The notes beneath the pieces are model-generated. The model was not told the DNA's origin. It made no database searches and saw only the letters and a program-made list of their open reading frames with translations. 64,000 nt of DNA from Flagellimonas lutimaris. Lineage in GTDB: Bacteria; Bacteroidota; Bacteroidia; Flavobacteriales; Flavobacteriaceae. A program made the position numbers and the translations under genes. Positions 25,309-36,145 of this stretch are shown here, piece by piece. The stretch lies in assembly GCF_003581615.1 (NCBI RefSeq), contig NZ_QXFH01000004.1, positions 124,001 through 188,000 on the forward strand, read 5' to 3'. How positions within the stretch are numbered: position 1 is the stretch's first letter; each line of letters starts with the position of its first letter.

Positions 25309-26529
25309 ATGTTATACTACTTGTTCGAATTTTTAGAGAAACAATACCAACTGCCTGGCGCGGGACTTTTTCAGTTCCTAACCTTTAGGGCTGCCATGTC
25401 CGTATTGTTGTCCCTATTGATTGCCATGGTCTACGGAAAACGAATTATTCTCTTCCTTCAGAAAAAGCAGATAGGCGAAAGTATCCGTGATTTAGGTTTG
25501 GAAGGACAGAAGCAGAAAGCGGGAACACCAACCATGGGAGGGCTGATTATTATAGTGTCTACCTTATTGCCTGTAATTCTTTTTGCTGATATCAAAAATA
25601 TTTATGTCATCCTTTTAATTGTGACTACCCTCTGGATGGGTATTATCGGGTTTATTGATGATTATATCAAAATCTTTAAAAAAGACAAGGAAGGACTTAA
25701 AGGAAGGTTTAAGGTGATGGGTCAAGTTGGATTGGGGTTGATCGTTGGGTTGACACTTTATTTTCATCCAGCGGTTACAATAAAAGAAAAAGATTCCACC
25801 ACCATTACCAAAAACTTTAAAGTGGAACAAGTATATGGTGAAGAGACCAAAGCAGTACGAACCAATGTTCCATTCTTTAAAAACAATGAACTCGACTATG
25901 CGGATTTTATCTCTTGGATGGGCGAAGGAGCCGAAGATTACGCATGGCTCATTTTTATTCCCGTAGTAATCTTGATTGTTACTGCTGTTTCCAATGGTGC
26001 AAACTTAACGGATGGAATTGACGGCCTCGCCGCAGGTTCATCGGCAATAATAGTATTGACCTTGGGAATTTTTGCATGGGTATCTGGTAACATACAATTC
26101 TCTGACTATCTCGATATTTTTTACTTGCCCAGAGTGGGTGAGTTAGTGGTCTTTATCGCTGCATTTGTAGGGGCCTTGGTCGGCTTTTTATGGTACAATA
26201 CCTATCCGGCCCAAGTGTTTATGGGAGATACGGGTAGTTTGACCATTGGAGGTGTTATAGCAGTGATTGCCATTATCGTTAGAAAAGAATTGTTGATTCC
26301 CATTTTGTGCGGAATCTTCTTCGCAGAATCATTGTCTGTGATGTTGCAGGTTGGGTATTTCAAGCATACAAAACGGAAATACGGCGAAGGAAGACGCATA
26401 TTCTTGATGGCGCCATTGCATCATCATTATCAGAAAAAATCATATCACGAAAGCAAAATAGTAACCCGGTTTTGGATTATAGGAATTATGCTGGCCATTA
26501 TCAGCATCGTTACCCTTAAAATTCGATAA
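25309..26529 (+). CDS. mraY: Phospho-N-acetylmuramoyl-pentapeptide transferase
   Basis: MraY transfers phospho-MurNAc-pentapeptide to undecaprenyl phosphate, making lipid I at the inner membrane. Conserved motifs are FIDDYIK near residue 121, [12 protein letters not shown] near residue 233, and [11 protein letters not shown] near the C-terminus. About ten membrane segments are evident. At 406 residues it is longer than the ~360 of E. coli. The excess is mainly a hydrophilic segment of about 40-50 residues (about 155-210) before the NLTDG loop. Confidence 0.95.
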   Translation: MLYYLFEFLEKQYQLPGAGLFQFLTFRAAMSVLLSLLIAMVYGKRIILFLQKKQIGESIRDLGLEGQKQKAGTPTMGGLIIIVSTLLPVILFADIKNIYVILLIVTTLWMGIIGFIDDYIKIFKKDKEGLKGRFKVMGQVGLGLIVGLTLYFHPAVTIKEKDSTTITKNFKVEQVYGEETKAVRTNVPFFKNNELDYADFISWMGEGAEDYAWLIFIPVVILIVTAVSNGANLTDGIDGLAAGSSAIIVLTLGIFAWVSGNIQFSDYLDIFYLPRVGELVVFIAAFVGALVGFLWYNTYPAQVFMGDTGSLTIGGVIAVIAIIVRKELLIPILCGIFFAESLSVMLQVGYFKHTKRKYGEGRRIFLMAPLHHHYQKKSYHESKIVTRFWIIGIMLAIISIVTLKIR

Positions 26530-26531
26530 GA

Positions 26532-27866
26532 ATGGGTCGCTTAGTGATACTTGGAGGTGGAGAGAGTGGTGTTGGAACCGCCATTTTAGGGAAGAAAGAA
26601 GGATTTGAGGTCTTTGTTTCGGACAAAGGCGAGATTAAAGAGAAGTATAAAGAAGTTCTTGAACATTTTGAGATTGAATGGGAGTCCGGTGAGCATACCG
26701 AAGCCAAGATTTTGAACGCCGATTTGGTAATGAAGAGTCCTGGAATACCTGACAATGTGCCCTTGGTAAAGGCGCTTGTCGAAAAAGGTGTTCCGGTGAT
26801 TTCAGAAATAGAGTTCGCATCAAAATATACGGATGCAATACTGATTGGAATCACGGGAAGCAATGGGAAAACAACGACCACGATGCTTACATACCATCTT
26901 TTAAAAGATGGTGGGTTGCACGTTGGTATGGCAGGTAACATTGGTGATAGCTATGCAAAGATGGTGGCGGAACAAGATTTTGACCAGTATGTGTTGGAGA
27001 TAAGTAGCTTTCAGTTGGATGGTATTGTGGATTTTAAACCACACATCGCTATGATTACCAATATAACACCTGATCATTTGGATAGATACGAGTACAAGTT
27101 TGAAAACTATATCGCATCCAAGTTCAGAATAGCAATGAATCAAGATGAAAACGATTATCTGATTTATGACGCCGATGATGAAGTGATTCAGCATTGGTTA
27201 AAAGAATACCCCGTTCAATCCAAATTGGTTCCTTTTTCTGTCAAAAGAAAATTAGAAGAAGGAGCTTGGTTGGAGGATAAAACGATAAAAATAAAATTAG
27301 AACATAAAACCTTGGAAATGAGTGAAGATATTTTGGCCTTGGAAGGTCAGCACAACGTAAAAAATACAATGGCAGCAAGTATGGCGGCCATGCTGGTTAA
27401 GGTCAGAAAGGAGACCATTCGCAATAGTATCCAATCTTTTCAGGGGGTGCCCCATAGATTGGAAAAAGTGTTGAAAATTAATCATGTGGAATACATCAAC
27501 GATTCCAAAGCAACCAATGTAAATGCGACTTTTTATGCCTTGGATGGCATTAAAAAGCCCATTGTTTGGATTGTTGGAGGCGTGGATAAGGGAAACGATT
27601 ATTCCGAGTTGATGCCGATGGTGCGGGAGAAGGTAAAGGCTATCATTTGCTTGGGCGTGGACAACTCTAAGTTAATTGATGCTTTTGGAAACGTAATCGA
27701 CCTTATGGTCGAAACTTATTCCATGGAAGAAGCTGTAAAGGTGGCTTATAAAGTGGCCGATCGCGGAGATGCTGTATTGTTATCACCAGCCTGTGCTAGT
27801 TTTGACCTTTTCAAAAACTATGAGGATAGAGGAGATCAATTTAAAACAGCAATTAAAAACTTGTAA
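26532..27866 (+). CDS. murD: UDP-N-acetylmuramoylalanine:D-glutamate ligase
   Basis: MurD adds D-glutamate to UDP-MurNAc-L-Ala. The N-terminal nucleotide-binding fold begins VILGGGESGVG. The central ATP loop GITGSNGKTTTTML is near residue 106. Other motifs are the NITPDHLDRY block, NDSKATN near residue 325 and the C-terminal LLSPACASFD. The 444-residue length is typical. It begins two bases after mraY ends, and ftsW follows after three bases. Confidence 0.96.
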   Translation: MGRLVILGGGESGVGTAILGKKEGFEVFVSDKGEIKEKYKEVLEHFEIEWESGEHTEAKILNADLVMKSPGIPDNVPLVKALVEKGVPVISEIEFASKYTDAILIGITGSNGKTTTTMLTYHLLKDGGLHVGMAGNIGDSYAKMVAEQDFDQYVLEISSFQLDGIVDFKPHIAMITNITPDHLDRYEYKFENYIASKFRIAMNQDENDYLIYDADDEVIQHWLKEYPVQSKLVPFSVKRKLEEGAWLEDKTIKIKLEHKTLEMSEDILALEGQHNVKNTMAASMAAMLVKVRKETIRNSIQSFQGVPHRLEKVLKINHVEYINDSKATNVNATFYALDGIKKPIVWIVGGVDKGNDYSELMPMVREKVKAIICLGVDNSKLIDAFGNVIDLMVETYSMEEAVKVAYKVADRGDAVLLSPACASFDLFKNYEDRGDQFKTAIKNL

Positions 27867-27869
27867 AAC

Positions 27870-29075
27870 GTGTTGGGAATATTCAAAAATCTGAAAGGTG
27901 ATAAAGCCATTTGGGGCGTCGTAGCCCTCTTGGCACTTTTCTCATTTTTGCCGGTGTACAGCGCCAGTACCAATTTGGTGTACGTCAATGGTGACGGGAC
28001 CACTTTGGGACATTTGGTAAAACATGCTGTACTGCTTTTCTTGGGCTTCGGTATTATTTATGCCGTGCACAGGATTCCTACACATTATTTTAAGGGGCTT
28101 TCCATTATTGCGATGCCCATTGTTATCCTGCTTTTGATTTACACCTTGACCGTGGAAACTCGAATTGGCGGGGTGACGGCAAATCGATGGATAAAAATTC
28201 CGTTGGTCGGAGTCAATTTTCAGACCTCTACCTTGGCAGCAGTGGTTTTAATGATTTGGATAGCTAGATATCTCACGAAGATAAAGGAAACCAAAATCAC
28301 TTTTAAGGAGAGTATTTTGCCATTATGGTTACCAGTCGCTTTGGTGGTACTGTTGATTTTGCCTGAAAACTTTTCAACCGCCGCCATCATTTGTTTGATG
28401 GTATTGGTATTGTGTTTTTTAGGTGGATATCCTTTAAAATATTTGTTTGCCATGGTGGCAACGGGAATAGTGTTCGCTGGAATGTTCCTGTTTGTGCTGT
28501 TCAAAGCACCGGAAGTATTGCCGCAACGAGCGGGAACATGGAAATCAAGGATAGAAACTTTTATTCATCCCGAGCAAGCCGATAAAGATGACTTGCATCA
28601 ATTGACCTTGGCTCAAATAGCTGTAGCCGAAGGCGGTGTAGTTGGTAAAGGAGCAGGTAAGAGTGTGATGAAGAATATGTTGTCGCAAAGTACATCGGAT
28701 TTCATTTTTGCCATAATCATTGAAGAATATGGATTGCTGGGAGGGGGAGCTTTGTTGTTTTTCTACCTCTTGTTGCTGTTCCGAATTGTAGTAGTGGCGC
28801 ACTCGTCCAAAACGGTTTTTTCAAAATTGTTAGTGATAGGGGTTGGTTTACCAATTGTGTTCCAAGCCTTTATCAATATGGCGGTAGTGGTACAGTTGTT
28901 TCCGGTTACGGGTCAGCCGTTGCCCTTGATCAGTATGGGTGGAACATCTATTTGGATGACCTGTATGGCTATTGGAATTGTTTTGAGCGCGAGCAATAAA
29001 AAAGAAAATTTGGAGGAGCAATCCGATGGAATAGATGAAACAAATCCTTTAGAAGTATTAAGTGGACAGATATAG
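27870..29075 (+). CDS. ftsW: Septal peptidoglycan glycosyltransferase FtsW (SEDS family)
   Basis: FtsW polymerises lipid II at the septum together with the division PBP. Ten or so hydrophobic segments fill the 401 residues. SEDS motifs are visible as [18 protein letters not shown] (about 107-124), [14 protein letters not shown], and [13 protein letters not shown] near residue 350. The start is GTG. The gene overlaps murG by 14 bases. Location between murD and murG identifies it as FtsW rather than the elongation protein RodA. Confidence 0.94.
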   Translation: MLGIFKNLKGDKAIWGVVALLALFSFLPVYSASTNLVYVNGDGTTLGHLVKHAVLLFLGFGIIYAVHRIPTHYFKGLSIIAMPIVILLLIYTLTVETRIGGVTANRWIKIPLVGVNFQTSTLAAVVLMIWIARYLTKIKETKITFKESILPLWLPVALVVLLILPENFSTAAIICLMVLVLCFLGGYPLKYLFAMVATGIVFAGMFLFVLFKAPEVLPQRAGTWKSRIETFIHPEQADKDDLHQLTLAQIAVAEGGVVGKGAGKSVMKNMLSQSTSDFIFAIIIEEYGLLGGGALLFFYLLLLFRIVVVAHSSKTVFSKLLVIGVGLPIVFQAFINMAVVVQLFPVTGQPLPLISMGGTSIWMTCMAIGIVLSASNKKENLEEQSDGIDETNPLEVLSGQI

Positions 29076-30150
29076 GTTTATACTTTCTGGAGGAGGAACG
29101 GGAGGACACATTTATCCCGCGGTGGCCATAGCGAACGAGTTGAAGAGGAGATATCCTGATGCAGAATTTCTGTTCGTTGGAGCCAAGGATAAAATGGAAA
29201 TGGAAAAAGTACCGCAGGCCGGGTATGAAATAAAAGGCTTATGGATAAGTGGAATACAACGGAAACTGACATTAAAAAATCTCATGTTTCCATTTAAACT
29301 GATAAGTAGTTTGTTAGAAGCACGCAAAATAGTGAAACAGTTCAAACCCCATGTGGCCATTGGCACGGGAGGTTTTGCGAGTGGACCATTGTTGCAAATG
29401 GCCGAAAGCTCGGGTGTTCCCTGTGTGTTACAAGAGCAGAATTCCTTTGCGGGAATCACCAACAAACTATTGGCGGGAAAAGCGGAGAAGATTTGTGTGG
29501 CCTATGATGGTATGGAGCGCTTTTTTCCAAAGGAAAAGATTGTAAAAACAGGAAACCCCATCCGTACCGATTTGGTGGATGCGAAAGCAGGAAAGCAAGA
29601 GTCGACTACATTTTTTGGTTTAGATGGCGATAAGAAAACCGTACTGGTTTTAGGCGGAAGTCTCGGAGCTCGAAGAATAAATCAATTGATTGAAAAAGAG
29701 CTTGGTTTTTTTGAAGAGCAAGGATTACAGGTGCTTTGGCAATGTGGTAAACTGTATCACGATGAATACAAAAAATACGATTCTGATGCAGTAAAGGTGT
29801 TGGCTTTTGTCAACCGAATGGATTTGGCCTATGCCGCAGCAGATGTAATCATATCAAGAGCGGGAGCTGGTTCGGTTTCCGAACTCTGTTTAGTGGGAAA
29901 ACCGGTGATTTTTATCCCATCACCGAATGTGGCCGAAGATCATCAAACCCAAAACGCAAAAGCTTTGGTGGCCAAAGATGCGGCCATAATGTTACGGGAG
30001 AGTGAGCTTGATGCTGCGTTTGAAAAAAGTTTTACGGATGTAATGGATTCAGAAGAGGTTCGAGAAAAATTAGGAAAGAACATCAAAAAAATGGCCATGC
30101 CCAAGGCCACGGAACATATTGTGGATGAAATTGAAAAGTTGTTGAAGTGA
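29062..30150 (+). CDS. murG: UDP-GlcNAc:lipid I N-acetylglucosaminyltransferase
   Basis: MurG adds GlcNAc to lipid I to make lipid II on the inner face of the cytoplasmic membrane. The glycine-rich loops [14 protein letters not shown] (N-terminal) and [12 protein letters not shown] (C-terminal domain) are present. The UDP-GlcNAc site [12 protein letters not shown] is near residue 273 and QEQNSFAG near residue 126. The GTG start overlaps ftsW by 14 bases, and the end overlaps murC by four, suggesting coupled translation. Confidence 0.96.
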   Translation: MDRYRFILSGGGTGGHIYPAVAIANELKRRYPDAEFLFVGAKDKMEMEKVPQAGYEIKGLWISGIQRKLTLKNLMFPFKLISSLLEARKIVKQFKPHVAIGTGGFASGPLLQMAESSGVPCVLQEQNSFAGITNKLLAGKAEKICVAYDGMERFFPKEKIVKTGNPIRTDLVDAKAGKQESTTFFGLDGDKKTVLVLGGSLGARRINQLIEKELGFFEEQGLQVLWQCGKLYHDEYKKYDSDAVKVLAFVNRMDLAYAAADVIISRAGAGSVSELCLVGKPVIFIPSPNVAEDHQTQNAKALVAKDAAIMLRESELDAAFEKSFTDVMDSEEVREKLGKNIKKMAMPKATEHIVDEIEKLLK

Positions 30151-31496
30151 ATTTGAAAGATATACATAGCGTTTATTTTATTGGTATCGGAGGCATAGGT
30201 ATGTCTGCCTTGGCGCGCTATTTCAAATTTGTGGGCAAAGAGGTGGCAGGATATGACCGAACACCGACGCCTATTACTGATGGGTTGATAGAAAAAGGTA
30301 TTTCTGTGCATTTTGAGGACAATGTCGATTTGATTTCTGAGACTTTCAAGAATCCAAATACGTTGGTGGTGTATACACCGGCCGTACCCTCTTCGCATTC
30401 AGAACTTCAATTTTACCAGAATACAGGATTCGATATTAAAAAGCGCTCGGAAGTCTTGGGAATTATAACCAAGGATTCTTTTTGCTTGGCCGTAGCAGGT
30501 ACGCACGGTAAAACCACCACTACCTGCATCTTGGCACATTTGTTAAATGAATGTGATTTGCCGTTGACTGCTTTTTTGGGTGGAATTTCGGAAGACTTCA
30601 ACAGCAACTTTGTATTAGAGGGTACTGAATATTCGGTTGTGGAAGCTGATGAATTTGATCGATCATTTCTGCGATTGACTCCTACGGTTGCTTGCGTAAC
30701 ATCGATGGATGCCGACCATTTGGATATTTACGGAACCAAAGAGGAATTGGAGCATTCTTTTAGAGAGTTTGTGAGTAGAATCAAACCTAATGGAAAATTG
30801 TTCGTGCGCAAGGGGCTTCCTTTGGAAGGCATCACCTTTGGTATTGAAGATGGAGCCGATTACTGCATAGAAAATATAAAAATTGAACATGGAGCCTACA
30901 TATTTGATCTTGTAACGCCTTCGGAGGTTATAAAGAGCGTAAAGTTCAACAAACCCGGAAGACACAATTTGCTCAATGGATTAGCTGCTTTTGCGATGGC
31001 GGTGCAAACCGGTTCCCCACCACACCGCCTTGCCAAAGCTTTAGAGACTTTTAAAGGAGTTCAGCGTAGGTTCTCTTACCAGATAAAGGAAAAAGACTTT
31101 GTGTTTATCGATGATTACGCTCACCACCCCACAGAAATCAGTGCGGTGCATCAGGCGATTCGGGAAATGCATCCAGGAGATAAAATTACTGTGATCTTTC
31201 AACCCCATCTTTTTTCACGAACCAAGGATTTTGCGGATGATTTTGCCAAAAGTCTCTCGGATTTTGATGAGATCATTCTATTGGATATTTACCCGGCACG
31301 GGAAGAGCCTATCGAGGGAGTCACCTCTCAATGGTTATTGGATAAAATAGACAACCCTAATAAAAAACTGATTTCAAAATCAGCATTATTGGAAGAGGTG
31401 AAGCGCTGTGCATCTGGAGTGTTGGTTGCTATGGGCGCAGGGGATATTGGACTGGAAGTACCAAAAATCAAAAAAGAATTGAGTTATGCGCATTAA
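30147..31496 (+). CDS. murC: UDP-N-acetylmuramate:L-alanine ligase
   Basis: MurC adds the first amino acid, L-alanine, to UDP-MurNAc. The N-terminal [11 protein letters not shown] fold, the ATP loop [11 protein letters not shown] near residue 114, EADEFDRSF, and DYAHHPTEI near residue 327 are all diagnostic. The 449-residue length is typical. It starts with GTG overlapping murG by four bases and overlaps ftsQ by 11 bases. Confidence 0.96.
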   Translation: MNLKDIHSVYFIGIGGIGMSALARYFKFVGKEVAGYDRTPTPITDGLIEKGISVHFEDNVDLISETFKNPNTLVVYTPAVPSSHSELQFYQNTGFDIKKRSEVLGIITKDSFCLAVAGTHGKTTTTCILAHLLNECDLPLTAFLGGISEDFNSNFVLEGTEYSVVEADEFDRSFLRLTPTVACVTSMDADHLDIYGTKEELEHSFREFVSRIKPNGKLFVRKGLPLEGITFGIEDGADYCIENIKIEHGAYIFDLVTPSEVIKSVKFNKPGRHNLLNGLAAFAMAVQTGSPPHRLAKALETFKGVQRRFSYQIKEKDFVFIDDYAHHPTEISAVHQAIREMHPGDKITVIFQPHLFSRTKDFADDFAKSLSDFDEIILLDIYPAREEPIEGVTSQWLLDKIDNPNKKLISKSALLEEVKRCASGVLVAMGAGDIGLEVPKIKKELSYAH

Positions 31497-32205
31497 TTGG
31501 GATTACATAAAGTTGGCATTTTTGTCGGTCGCCGTAGTTGCGCTTTACGGTTTTGCCGACCAGCGAAACCAAAAAAGAATGGTTGATAATGTCTCTGTAA
31601 AATTTGTTGGGGACAACAATTTGTATTTGACTGAGGATGCGGTTAATAAATTGTTAATACAAAATTACGGACCCCTAAAGAATACGCCTAAAGAACAGTT
31701 AGTTTTGAATACCATAGAGGAAGTTATACTATCCAATGATATGGTCAAAAATGCCCAGGTCTATCTTACTGTAAACGGGGAGCTTGTATCCAAGATTGTC
31801 CAGCGTAAACCGATTGGAAGAATAGAAGGTGTCTCCAAGTTTTATTTGGATGATAAGGGTGAACGTATGCCTTTGTCAAAACACCATTCGGCAAGGGTAC
31901 CCATAATTACAGGGAAAATTACTGGGAAAAGTCTTGAGGATGCCTATGTGATTTTGGACTATATCAACAAAGATGATTTTCTGAGGAAGAATGTCATTGG
32001 GATACATATTGAGGACGAAGGAAAATATCAGCTCAAGTTCCGCATGGAAAATTTTGTAGTGAATTTGGGTGGAGTGGATAATCTGAACAAGAAGTTCAGC
32101 AATTTTATGGCCTTTTATGCAAAGGCGGCCAAGGACAATTCCTTGGAAGAATATACAGCAGTTAGTTTGGAATTCAACAATCAAGTGGTTTGCACCAAAA
32201 TTTAA
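31486..32205 (+). CDS. ftsQ: Cell division protein FtsQ/DivIB
   Basis: The 239-residue protein has a short cytoplasmic N-terminus, one membrane helix (about residues 6-23) and a periplasmic POTRA-like region (VKFVGDNNLYLTEDAVNKLL) followed by a beta domain. Sequence conservation in FtsQ is low, so the call depends on topology and on its place between murC and ftsA. It belongs to the FtsQLB complex that activates septal synthesis. The gene overlaps murC by 11 bases, and ftsA starts three bases after it. Confidence 0.88.
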   Translation: MRINWDYIKLAFLSVAVVALYGFADQRNQKRMVDNVSVKFVGDNNLYLTEDAVNKLLIQNYGPLKNTPKEQLVLNTIEEVILSNDMVKNAQVYLTVNGELVSKIVQRKPIGRIEGVSKFYLDDKGERMPLSKHHSARVPIITGKITGKSLEDAYVILDYINKDDFLRKNVIGIHIEDEGKYQLKFRMENFVVNLGGVDNLNKKFSNFMAFYAKAAKDNSLEEYTAVSLEFNNQVVCTKI

Positions 32206-32208
32206 AGT

Positions 32209-33537
32209 ATGGAACAAGGTAATTATTCAGTTGGTTTGGATATTGGAACTACCAAGATCGTAGCAATCATCGGTAGGGAAAATGAGTATGGCAAAATAGA
32301 GGTTTTGGGCACCGGACGATCTAAAAGTTTGGGTGTTCACCGTGGAGTGGTCAACAATATTACCCAGACCATTTCTTCTATTCAACAGGCGGTGGAACAG
32401 GCCGAGTTGAATTCAGGTCTTAAAATTGGCTCTGTTGTGGTGGGTATTGCTGGTCAGCATATCCGGAGCTTGCACCACAGCGATTACATTACCCGACCCA
32501 ATTCCGAAGAGGTTATAGATAACGAAGACTTGGATAAATTGTGCAATCAGGTGTACAAATTAGTGATGCTTCCTGGTGAAGAAATCATCCATGTGTTGCC
32601 ACAGGAGTATAAGGTGGATGGCCAATCCGAGATAAAAGAACCTGTAGGAATGTACGGAGGTCGATTGGAAGCCAACTTTCATGTAGTGGTAGGTCAGGTA
32701 TCATCCATAAAAAACATTGGAAGATGTATTAAAAGTGCTGGACTGGATTTGGGGAACATCACCCTGGAACCTCTGGCATCTGCAGATGCGGTTTTAAGTC
32801 AGGAAGAAAAAGAAGCAGGTGTTGCTTTAATCGATATAGGTGGTGGTACTACGGACCTTGCCATTTTTAAAGATGGCATCATCCGTCATACTTCCGTTAT
32901 CCCATTTGGGGGTAATGTGATTACAGAAGACATTAAAGAAGGTTGCTCCATTATTGAGAAGCAAGCTGAGTTATTGAAGATAAAATTTGGCTCTGCTTGG
33001 CCTGGAGAGAACAAGGACAACGAGATTGTTTCCATTCCTGGTTTAAGGGGTCGTGAGCCCAAGGAAATCACTTTGAAAAACCTTTCCAAGATTATTCACG
33101 CTCGTGTAGTGGAGATTGTGGAACAGGTGTATGTGGAGATAAAAAATTATGGCCACGAGGAACAAAAGAAAAAATTGATCGCGGGAATTGTACTTACCGG
33201 TGGAGGCAGCCAGTTGAAGCATTTGAAGCAATTGGTGGAATACATTACTGGCATGGATACAAGAATAGGTTATCCCAATGAGCATCTTGCAGGTGACTCT
33301 GATGAGGAGGTTGCTAGCCCATTGTATGCAACAGCTGTTGGGTTGCTAATGAATTCCCTAGAGGCCAACAAGAAAAACCATGTCGTGGATCAGGAAGAGA
33401 TGCACGAAGAAGAGGTTTTGGTAGGCCAAGAACACGATATGGGAGCCAAGACAAATGTGGCTTCACATACTGAGAGAAAATCCATTTTTGACAAATGGTC
33501 AGAAAAGTTGAAGGACTTTTTGGACAATGCAGAATAA
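32209..33537 (+). CDS. ftsA: Cell division protein FtsA
   Basis: FtsA is an actin-like ATPase that tethers FtsZ to the membrane. The phosphate-1 motif GLDIGTTKIVAIIG is at residues 7-20, and phosphate-2 VALIDIGGGTTDLAIF is near residue 204. The adenosine motif IVLTGGGSQL is near residue 326, and SHTS-type 1C domain sequence lies between. The C-terminal amphipathic membrane-targeting helix (KWSEKLKDFLDN) is at the very end. ftsZ follows after 27 bases. Confidence 0.95.
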   Translation: MEQGNYSVGLDIGTTKIVAIIGRENEYGKIEVLGTGRSKSLGVHRGVVNNITQTISSIQQAVEQAELNSGLKIGSVVVGIAGQHIRSLHHSDYITRPNSEEVIDNEDLDKLCNQVYKLVMLPGEEIIHVLPQEYKVDGQSEIKEPVGMYGGRLEANFHVVVGQVSSIKNIGRCIKSAGLDLGNITLEPLASADAVLSQEEKEAGVALIDIGGGTTDLAIFKDGIIRHTSVIPFGGNVITEDIKEGCSIIEKQAELLKIKFGSAWPGENKDNEIVSIPGLRGREPKEITLKNLSKIIHARVVEIVEQVYVEIKNYGHEEQKKKLIAGIVLTGGGSQLKHLKQLVEYITGMDTRIGYPNEHLAGDSDEEVASPLYATAVGLLMNSLEANKKNHVVDQEEMHEEEVLVGQEHDMGAKTNVASHTERKSIFDKWSEKLKDFLDNAE

Positions 33538-33564
33538 TAACCCCATAAGAGAAACACAACTGTC

Positions 33565-35580
33565 ATGAGTAAGAACACTGAATTTGACAACATCGCTTTT
33601 GATTTGCCCAAGAACAAAAGCAACGTAATTAAAGTTATCGGAGTAGGCGGTGGCGGAAGTAACGCTATCAACCACATGTTTCAGGCCGGTATTAATGGTG
33701 TGGATTTTGTAATCTGCAACACCGATGCGCAGGCATTGCAAAACAGTTCAGTACCCAACAAAATCCAATTAGGGGTCTCCCTTACCGAAGGTTTGGGTGC
33801 AGGAGCCAACCCTGAAGTTGGAGAGCAAGCCGCTTTGGAGAGCATGGAAGATTTAAAGGCCATGTTGGAGCATAATACAAAAATGGCATTCATTACCGCA
33901 GGAATGGGTGGTGGTACCGGTACCGGAGCAGCTCCCGTTATTGCGAAGATTGCCAAAGAAATGGATGTTCTTACGGTAGGTATTGTTACCATGCCGTTCC
34001 AGTTCGAAGGTGCTATGCGTAACAAGCAAGCGCAGCTTGGGATTGAGAAACTACGTGCCAACGTAGATTCCTTGATTGTAATCAACAACAATAAACTTAG
34101 AGAAGTATACGGTAATCTTGGGTTTAAGGCCGGTTTCTCAAAAGCGGATGAGGTTTTAGCCACTGCGGCAAGGGGTATCGCAGAGGTAATTACCCACCAC
34201 TATACACAAAACATTGACCTTAGAGATGCCAAGACGGTACTTTCCAATAGTGGTACGGCCATTATGGGGTCGGCGGCAGCGTCTGGTTCTGCAAGGGCTA
34301 CCGAGGCTATCATGAAAGCCTTGGATTCACCATTGTTGAACGATAACAAAATCAGCGGGGCCAAAAACGTATTGTTGCTCATTGTTTCCGGTTCACAAGA
34401 AATCACTATTGATGAAATTGGCGAGATCAACGATCATATCCAAATTGAAGCAGGTCACGGAGCCAACATTATTATGGGGGTCGGGGAAGATGAAAGCTTA
34501 GGTGAAGCCATTGCGGTAACCGTAATTGCAACGGGTTTCAATGTAGATCAGCAAGACAACATTGTGAATACCGAGTCCAAAAAGGTGTTTTATACCTTGG
34601 AAGATGAGCAAACTGCGGAACAGGACCTTACTCCAGAAGCCACATCGGTACAGGAAGTTAAAGTGGAGAAAACGCCAACTCCTGAGCCTCAACCGGAAAT
34701 AATCCCTGAGCCAGAATCAGAACCAACTGTGGTGAAGCACACTTTGGAGATGGAGGAGGAAAAGGAAGAGGAAGAGGTGGCTCCCAAAATGGAAACTAAA
34801 GACCCAGACTTGATTCCGACCACCAATTACATCAGGAACTTTAATGTGTTTTACGAAGAAGTTGTGGCCGAGAGCGTTGAGGATGATTTTGTAATCATTG
34901 AAGCTAAGAATGTAATCAACAATATTGATGTTGTTGATGCGGAAGAAGTCTCATCTAAGGAGAATGAAGATCAATTTGCCTTAAGTTTTGATATGCCATT
35001 GAACAGTCAGGCTGAAGAAGAGGATGAGCAAGAACATACGGTAACTTTTAATTTAGATGACGGGGTAGGAGAGGTTGAAGTGAACGATTATGTTGAGGTT
35101 AAGCCTGTTTTGGAATACAAAAAGGAAGGCGAGACCCGATACGATTTACAAGAGTACATGGAGTTGGAAAACAAGTTGACCGGTGCAAAGTCAAAAGCAG
35201 AAACCCATGAACCAAAATTGGTTGAGAATGAACTTGTTTTTGAGAAGAAGACCGTAAAGGTTGAAGAAAAAAGTGAAGGTTCAAGGCAAAACGAAGAGAC
35301 TACGAATAGTCTTGATCCAATGAACAGTTCTATCAGCGATATATTAAAAGATCGGGCCGATGAACGCAGAAGAAAACTGAAGAACTTCAACTACAAGTTC
35401 CAGAATAACCGCAATAGTATAGATGATATTGAAAAAGAGCCCGCTTATAAACGTCAGGGAGTTGACCTAAATGATGTTCCGAAGGAACAAAAAGTGTCCA
35501 GAACTTCTTTGGGCGAGGATAGCAACGATGATTTGCAGTTGCGTTCCAACAACTCTTTTTTGCACGATAATGTTGATTAG
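33565..35580 (+). CDS. ftsZ: Cell division protein FtsZ with a very long acidic C-terminal linker
   Basis: FtsZ is the tubulin-like GTPase that forms the division ring. GTP motifs are VGGGGSNAINHM (residues 27-38) and the tubulin signature GGGTGTGAAP near residue 114, with the NxDxxDL-type catalytic loop further on. The globular part ends near residue 325. It is followed by about 340 residues rich in Glu, Val, Pro and Lys (for example a run of Glu/Lys near 395) and a short tail ending LHDNVD. The total of 671 residues is far above the ~383 of E. coli. A strong terminator follows. Confidence 0.96.
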   Translation: MSKNTEFDNIAFDLPKNKSNVIKVIGVGGGGSNAINHMFQAGINGVDFVICNTDAQALQNSSVPNKIQLGVSLTEGLGAGANPEVGEQAALESMEDLKAMLEHNTKMAFITAGMGGGTGTGAAPVIAKIAKEMDVLTVGIVTMPFQFEGAMRNKQAQLGIEKLRANVDSLIVINNNKLREVYGNLGFKAGFSKADEVLATAARGIAEVITHHYTQNIDLRDAKTVLSNSGTAIMGSAAASGSARATEAIMKALDSPLLNDNKISGAKNVLLLIVSGSQEITIDEIGEINDHIQIEAGHGANIIMGVGEDESLGEAIAVTVIATGFNVDQQDNIVNTESKKVFYTLEDEQTAEQDLTPEATSVQEVKVEKTPTPEPQPEIIPEPESEPTVVKHTLEMEEEKEEEEVAPKMETKDPDLIPTTNYIRNFNVFYEEVVAESVEDDFVIIEAKNVINNIDVVDAEEVSSKENEDQFALSFDMPLNSQAEEEDEQEHTVTFNLDDGVGEVEVNDYVEVKPVLEYKKEGETRYDLQEYMELENKLTGAKSKAETHEPKLVENELVFEKKTVKVEEKSEGSRQNEETTNSLDPMNSSISDILKDRADERRRKLKNFNYKFQNNRNSIDDIEKEPAYKRQGVDLNDVPKEQKVSRTSLGEDSNDDLQLRSNNSFLHDNVD

Positions 35581-35615
35581 TAGTGTTTAAATTAACATCC
35601 ATTTTAATGGAGAGC

Positions 35616-35656
35616 ATAAACCCGGAAGTAACGTAACTTTCGGGTTTATTTTTTAT
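35616..35656 (+). terminator. Terminator closing the dcw cluster
   Basis: ATAAACCCG (35616-35624) pairs with CGGGTTTAT (35641-35649), with extra pairing inside (AAGT/ACTT), and six T follow. It ends the transcript after ftsZ. Confidence 0.88.
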
Positions 35657-35679
35657 CTTCGCGAACTAAATCAGAACAC

Positions 35680-36132
35680 ATGGGTTTGCAAGAAAAGGTG
35701 ATGACAGAAATGAAGGCCGCAATGAAGGCAAAAGATACCATTGCCTTGGAATCATTGCGAGCTGTTAAATCTGCTATTTTACTGGCCAAGACCGATAAAG
35801 GTGGCGGTGCTGAATTGTCTGAAGAGGACGAGATTAAATTGGTTCAAAAATTGGTAAAACAACGTAAGGATAGTGCAGCCATTTACCAAGAGCAAGGTAG
35901 AGAAGATTTGGCCGAGCCAGAATTGGCGCAAGTAGCGGTTATTGAAAAGTTTTTGCCAGAGCAACTTACCGAAGAGGAAATAGAAAAAGTGGTTGTTATG
36001 ACCATTGATTCTGTTGGGGCTTCGGGTATGCAAGACATGGGCAAGGTAATGGGGATTGTTTCCAAAGAATTGGCCGGACAGGCTGATGGAAAAACCATTT
36101 CTGCTATTGTAAAGGCTAAATTAAGTTCTTAA
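35680..36132 (+). CDS. GatB/YqeY domain protein
   Basis: The 150-residue all-helical protein matches the YqeY family, which resembles the tail domain of the GatB subunit of the tRNA amidotransferase. The family pattern ALKAKD...LESLRAVKSAI and KQRKDSAAIYQEQGREDLAEPELAQVAVIEKFLPEQL is clear. Its role is not settled, although a link to tRNA or aminoacylation has been proposed. It stands between the ftsZ terminator and a tRNA-Arg gene and could be cotranscribed with the latter. Confidence 0.92.
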   Translation: MGLQEKVMTEMKAAMKAKDTIALESLRAVKSAILLAKTDKGGGAELSEEDEIKLVQKLVKQRKDSAAIYQEQGREDLAEPELAQVAVIEKFLPEQLTEEEIEKVVVMTIDSVGASGMQDMGKVMGIVSKELAGQADGKTISAIVKAKLSS

Positions 36133-36145
36133 ACCTATAAAATAA

